Below are positions 62,801-64,000 of a DNA stretch of 64,000 bases, piece by piece. How positions within the stretch are numbered: position 1 is the stretch's first letter; each line of letters starts with the position of its first letter. The translations under genes were made by a program, and so were the position numbers. The DNA lies in the NCBI GenBank assembly GCA_964035795.1, contig OZ038321.1, positions 27,406,459-27,470,458 on the forward strand, written 5' to 3'. The notes under the pieces were generated by a model. The model did no database searches. It saw nothing but the letters and a program-made list of their open reading frames with translations, and was not told where the DNA came from. This DNA comes from Pterobdella sp. o SKG-2022 (lineage: Eukaryota; Annelida; Clitellata; Hirudinida; Piscicolidae).

Positions 62801-64000
62801 GCAGTAGGTCTTCATTATGTGCCATCAAAGCTTGGCTCAATTGTAAATCTTTATCACTCTTTGAGCTCTTTATTTGAGTTATTATCAATGAAATCATTTT
62901 TATTTCAAAAGTTTTAATCCAAACTTGTTCGTTTTCTTTGTCTTTTTTTATTCTCATCTGTTCTTTGGTGATGGCTTTGAACATACCAAAGCCTGCATCT
63001 TTTTGTATTTCCTCAGCCTTACACTGAAATTATTAAAAAAAATTAATGGATATTTTTTGTGTACAAAAGAACATTTTAGAATGAACGTGATTTCAAAAAT
63101 ATCATGGTTTTAATAAAATAATCCAAAAAATTAATAATATCAATAGTAAAAACAAAATTAAATAGATACCATTTGAATTAATCGTTCACAATTTCTTAAT
63201 GTGAATTGATAGGCAGTTTTTGAAGATTGGGCCAATGAGATACTGTTTCTCAAAACCTTTTCCTGTTTCTTCACCTCTTTCTTCATTATATTCACTTCTT
63301 CGAAATATTTCTTTTTTTCTTCATTGACTTCCATGATTTGGTTTTCAACTTCTTGGCTATAGTCGTTCCAGGAGTATTATAGTTATAAAAATATTGCTAA
63401 AAACTCTTGTTTTTACATATTCATAAAACAGATTATTTTCAGATCAAAACCTCTTTTTTTGGCAGTCTTCTGTCCTAGCTCTCGTTTCATTGATGTTCTT
63501 TTTAGTGAGTTCATTTTTTTTTTCGTTTTCTTCAATCTCATCATTCAAAAGAGCAATATTTCTTACTAGTAAGCTGTTTTCTTGTTTAATTGAGTTACAG
63601 TCGTCATTGTATTTAATTATTAACCATGACAAATGCTGTATTTCTGTTTTCCCTTCTGCGAGATACTTTTCCAGTTCTCTACAAAGTTTAAATTATATTT
63701 AGATGTTGAAATTTAACAGCAACATATACTATATGAAAACTCAAATGAAATTTCTTGGCCTCTAAGATTACATGAATCATATGGCAATAACTTATAATAG
63801 ATATTGTGAATAATTAGCCTCAAAATTGTGGATCATAAAAATACGACAATATTTGAATTTTTTATTTTTACGAAGCTTTTCGATATATTCTGTATCATCA
63901 TCAGGTAACTAATAATAATTAAAATAGAAATATTTCCAAAATTTAGTTTCTTTCATAATATTATTTTTTCACACATCCCTTTGATTTTCATTTCTTTAGG
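59900..64000 (-). CDS. CCDC146: Coiled-coil protein, probable CCDC146 (MBO2) homologue, partial
   Basis: Exons from the window edge leftward: 63975-64000, 63451-63678, 63170-63356, 62742-63023, 62403-62536, 62073-62237, 61503-61727, 61117-61181, 60900-61063, 60610-60759, 60224-60361 and 59900-60001. All junctions are GT-AG and in phase, giving about 620 residues. The protein is almost entirely charged heptad-like helix (for example NSLKEKTEKMEEKKKIKDNI). Near its end come DRIIDLETQL, HARILGGPPFD, a KKKEKEMNEK helix, then RKRTYKSMALMSELSLVKNQ. The order DRI.DLE / RAR.L.G / K.MAL..ELS recalls CCDC146, a centriole, cilium and sperm-flagellum protein. That match is from memory and the paralogue is not certain. 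The N-terminus lies outside the window. The C-terminus is unresolved: the 59900 donor is weak and the frame stops soon after it. Confidence 0.6.
63806..63912 (-). mobile_element. Copy of a hammerhead-bearing repeat family
   Basis: The end GTGAATAATTAGCCTCAAAA (63806-63825) occurs again identically at 42801-42820. The other end holds the hammerhead-like motif and its CCTGATGATGAT start, a string also present near 10.72 kb. The combination suggests a short retroelement terminal repeat or a non-autonomous derivative. It lies in the intron between the first two exons seen of the coiled-coil gene. Confidence 0.45.
63866..63909 (-). ncRNA. Hammerhead-ribozyme-like motif (type I, dimer form)
   Basis: On the minus strand GTTAC is followed by CTGATGA (63904-63898), a short hairpin with GATA/TATC stem (63896-63882), GAA (63881-63879), the self-complementary AAGCTT (63878-63873), C (63872) and GTAA. 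These are the conserved core CUGAUGA and GAA, a U-H cleavage dinucleotide (UC), and stem I as GTAA pairing with TTAC. AAGCTT can pair with itself between two molecules, as in the short-stem-III ribozymes of Penelope-like elements. One extra U precedes stem II, so activity is uncertain. Confidence 0.5.

Overview
The window is nuclear DNA of an AT-rich animal. Spliced genes with GT-AG introns, a polymerase III tRNA gene, retroelement remnants and very abundant microsatellites show it is eukaryotic. A single-minded bHLH-PAS gene and a single BET bromodomain gene with animal exon structure point to a metazoan, most likely a bilaterian invertebrate. The phylum cannot be resolved from the sequence alone. 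Long asparagine tracts encoded by AAT/AAC runs inside regulatory proteins fit the base composition.

Layout. Bases 34-298 (+) are the last coding exon of an unidentified gene. About 17 kb follows with no convincing gene: AT-rich DNA, microsatellites and decayed transposons. From 24962 down to 17247 (-) lies a complete BET gene (BD1, Asn-rich linker, BD2, basic/coiled segment, ET domain, Ser/Glu tail) in about 15 exons. About 7 kb upstream of it holds a giant AGT trinucleotide array that switches strand, and a candidate promoter near 28.7 kb. From 32055 to 55356 (+) lies a complete single-minded (sim) gene in 13 exons. Its 15.5 kb first intron contains a tRNA-Arg(CCU) gene, a 32-bp minisatellite and a Penelope-like fragment bounded by inverted repeats. 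Then come a LINE remnant, a two-exon TUSC2 gene (57239-57662, +) and, convergent to it, a multi-exon coiled-coil gene resembling CCDC146 (59900 to the window end, -).

Functionally the genes are independent: a chromatin reader, a midline/neural transcription factor, a small myristoylated mitochondrial-type protein and a probable centriole/cilium protein. They do not form an operon.

The most unusual material is noncoding. A hammerhead-ribozyme-like motif at 63866-63909 (-) belongs to a dispersed fold-back family sharing its GAAAAGCTT core, with copies near 2.4, 10.6, 34.9 and 49.2 kb. Complementary microsatellites also flank single exons of both the BET and sim genes, an arrangement that could influence splicing or circular RNA formation.

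All exon borders were read by eye from splice motifs, reading phase and family conservation. None was checked against transcripts.
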